Shown: piece after piece, positions 39,511 to 41,715 of the stretch
Layout: every line of letters begins with the position of its first letter
Numbering within the stretch: the first letter of the stretch is position 1
Origin: Chara braunii
Taxonomy: Eukaryota > Streptophyta > Charophyceae > Charales > Characeae
DNA: 41,715 nt
Reading direction: 5' to 3'
NCBI GenBank assembly: GCA_003427395.1
Contig: BFEA01000012.1
Coordinates: 6,754,253 to 6,795,967 of the forward strand
The notes under the pieces: generated by a model
What the model was told of the DNA's origin: nothing
What the model saw: only the letters and a program-made list of their open reading frames with translations
The model's database searches: none
Position numbers and translations under genes: made by a program

Positions 39511-41715
39511 CCGGTCGAAGGACCCCTGTATAGCATTCATTACTCCATTTTATGGAGGATTGACTGTCAGCTTGCCCTTGTACCCAAAATCCTCTTAGAT
39601 GGGGTGTACCCCCGCTGTCAGATCTACGTAGACCACAAGACTTTGAGAGCGAAGAATCCCTGTCCCGGCTTGAATGTTCATTGTTGTTCTGCCTTATTTA
39701 AGTCCTCTCCGGTAGTCCTTGCCCCCGTCTGTCCATGTCAGACTTGTTTCTTAGGCGACGCTGGAACCAATTCTTGGACAGTCCAGACCCGGTTACTCTG
39801 GTCACTTTTCCTACTTTATTCTTCCATCCCCTTCAGCCACGGGTCCAAATTCTCCAAATGTAACCCCTGTCAGTTTCCCGCCCCTACCTTTGGCGTTCCA
39901 CCAGGCTGTCTTAGTTAGTTAGTTAGGGGTATGGCGTACTCGGTCATGCTTTTGTTCTCGGACTTGGATCCTTGGTTCAGGAATCAATGGTGCTGACAAT
40001 GGAATGGTGATCACCGAGCCATAGCCTCCCCATTGGCATGGCTGTTGACACCTATGGATAGCCTCTATCAGACTTGTTATCAGACATTGTGTTGGATCCA
40101 TGATAGGTTGCCGTCTGAAAGAGGGCAAACATCTCACTGATTAGCACACATGCTATTCCTATCCATGATCCAATAGAACACAGGGCTCAAGTCATGCCCA
40201 CCAGGTGCACATTTTGCCCGCACAACTCCCAGCACCCGAATAAACATCCATGTGCATCTTTCCATTTACAAAGGATCAAGAGGACACTAGACAAAGAGCA
40301 ATATTAGGTGGGCAGTGGACGAAGAGTGATATTAGGTGCTTGAACCAGAAGAGAGTAATTGTCTTGGTCATTTCCACCATTGAAAAAATCTGACTCCAGC
40401 AAAGCATTTCAAAAATGGTTCTGGTCTGCAATCGAGCACTGCAAACTCAAAAGCATGAGCAAGATGGGTCATTCTGGGGCCTAGGATTAGGAAATCTTCC
40501 TTACTTGATCCTCAATGGGCATGTTGGCAATGTATGATACAACTGTGTTGGCATCCAGTTGTGAATGAACTGCTACAATACCTGCAACAGCAGTCTTCAC
40601 AATGCACGTCCCGATCCGAAAGTTAAGAAAGCAGTGAAGGCAAAATGGGCAAAATGGGTCAGATGCATCTGGACGCACTGGGCCACTGTAACATTCTTTT
40701 TCCGGACACTGTGGGACAGCAGAGGTTGTCAGCTGCATTTTGTTCCTTCGCTCCCATGCATTTCCCTGGATCCAACCTCATTGTGTGCCACAACTCCTGT
40801 AGCCTCCCATTTGTGCATGGCACAAATCATTGTGTGACACGACTCTCGCTATTTAAGCATGCATAAGTTTAATCATGAACACACAAAAGGAGCAGTTCCT
40901 GAAAGAACCCAAAAAGTGCTGAATCTGCTGATCCTTCACTTTTTGAGTTTCCCACTAAAATAGCAGTTCTGTTTCATTCGTACAGAGCCCTACAAGCTAT
41001 CAAATGACAGCACCTAACTGATGCAAAGTTGCAAACACTCAAAACCTGAGGCCATACCTAGTTGACAACAACCAACAATGATTTGGGGAATGGAACCAAT
41101 TGATCTACTGTCTACAAGACAAACAGTACCAGCGGAAGTCAAGAAGAGAGCAGAAGCCTACCATTCAAATACCTACCAGTCATGAGTTATGTCTGTGTGG
41201 CTCATGTTTATGGTTGTATCAAGCTTTCTGCAATCAGACCCGTCTTCTTTGTCTTTCCGCATGCAGGCAAACAGATAGCACTCCACGCTGGCGCCAGCCT
41301 ACCATTCAGATGCAAACTGGCTTCAAATTGGCTATGGCGCCTGAGCGCCTACACATCCCCCGTCCGACTCTGTATTCACAACAACTGTTCACACGCACTC
41401 ACTCTGGACCTCCCTGAATGTTCCACGCACGCTCACTCTATACCTCACATGCACACACATACTCGTTACAGGCTGACTCTAACCTATGGCGGCTATGACC
41501 GCCTTCTACCACCTAGCAGCTAGCGGCAATGGCCGCTCCTCCTTCCTCACGGCCCACTTCGACTTTGAGCATCTGCAGACCACCTCGCACAAGACGCTTG
41601 GGCAGCACTTCCGCATGGCTCGCAGCAGAATGAATGAATGGCTGGACGCTGCCTCTTGATTTATACTTCTGTTGGTCGCTGGTCTGCCCCTTTCCATCAG
41701 GCCCATGGTGCACAC
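39511..41715. other. No gene confidently seen
   Basis: Mixed-composition DNA. A 170-codon plus-strand frame (39406-39918) is Cys- and Pro-rich without a known motif. A TTAG microsatellite lies at about 39909-39926. Frames at the right edge (41506-41715, minus) could be the start of something beyond the window but cannot be judged. Confidence 0.35.
40505..40581 (-). other. Weak candidate internal exon
   Basis: On the minus strand GCTGTTGCAG (acceptor-like) precedes 77 nt encoding IVAVHSQLDANTVVSYIANM and then PIEDQ, followed by GTAAGG (donor-like). The composition looks protein-like, but I do not recognise the family and see no neighbouring exon. Confidence 0.22.

Noticed and set aside
39406-39918. 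170-aa Cys/Pro-rich plus-strand ORF
   Set aside because: No motif, starts inside a minus-strand retroelement tail, and composition follows the surrounding pyrimidine-rich DNA.

Overview
The window looks like nuclear DNA of a green-lineage eukaryote, most plausibly a charophyte alga (inference). It holds plant-type LINE and Ty3/gypsy sequence, a fragment of mitochondrial DNA with plant-type tRNAs, and a degenerate copy of eukaryotic-type large-subunit rRNA. No intact host gene is recognised. Almost everything interpretable is mobile or transposed DNA, and most coding sequence is broken by stops and frameshifts.

Layout. About 1-935 is mitochondrial-derived: two terminator-like hairpins, trnI(CAU), trnK(UUU), trnL(UAG) and the 3' part of tatC/mttB on the minus strand. 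1312-2012 is a degenerate 28S/25S rRNA segment split by an insertion of about 250 bp. 2656-3550 is a nested tandem repeat. 3745-3890 is the poly-A end of a small retroelement. 5660-6385 carries at least six stem-loops that share one loop sequence but have different, mutually complementary stems. 6697-7010 is a 120-bp repeat. A plant L1-type LINE starts before or near 8.6 kb and ends with a poly-A tail at 37587. It is split by a 21.2-kb LTR retrotransposon at 11749-32976.

The LTR element is the centre of interest. It begins TGTCGG and ends CTACA, with a 4-5 bp target duplication (CCGT/ACCGT). Taking it out restores the LINE endonuclease reading frame across the junction. It has a 4.6-kb LTR full of small hairpins, gag, protease, RT, an inverted RT-thumb/RNase H segment, integrase, an acidic post-pol ORF and two tandem-repeat blocks. 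Immediately before the polypurine tract and 3' LTR lies a fragment of a DNMT3/DRM-type DNA cytosine-5 methyltransferase. The pol sequence follows patterns I associate with a fungal-type (basidiomycete-rich) lineage of Ty3/gypsy. The picture is a giant retrotransposon that captured a cytosine methyltransferase; this copy is decayed.

Assembly caution. 28697-28734 is an exact Nextera mate-pair junction adapter. After it the 3' LTR appears identical to the 5' LTR, including the same N positions, whereas before it the LTRs differ by about 3 percent. Part of the 3' LTR is therefore probably copied or mis-joined, and the 5' LTR lacks its last 0.96 kb. The right end (37.6-41.7 kb) is non-coding by eye apart from hairpin-dense DNA, one minus-strand retroelement tail and one weak candidate exon.
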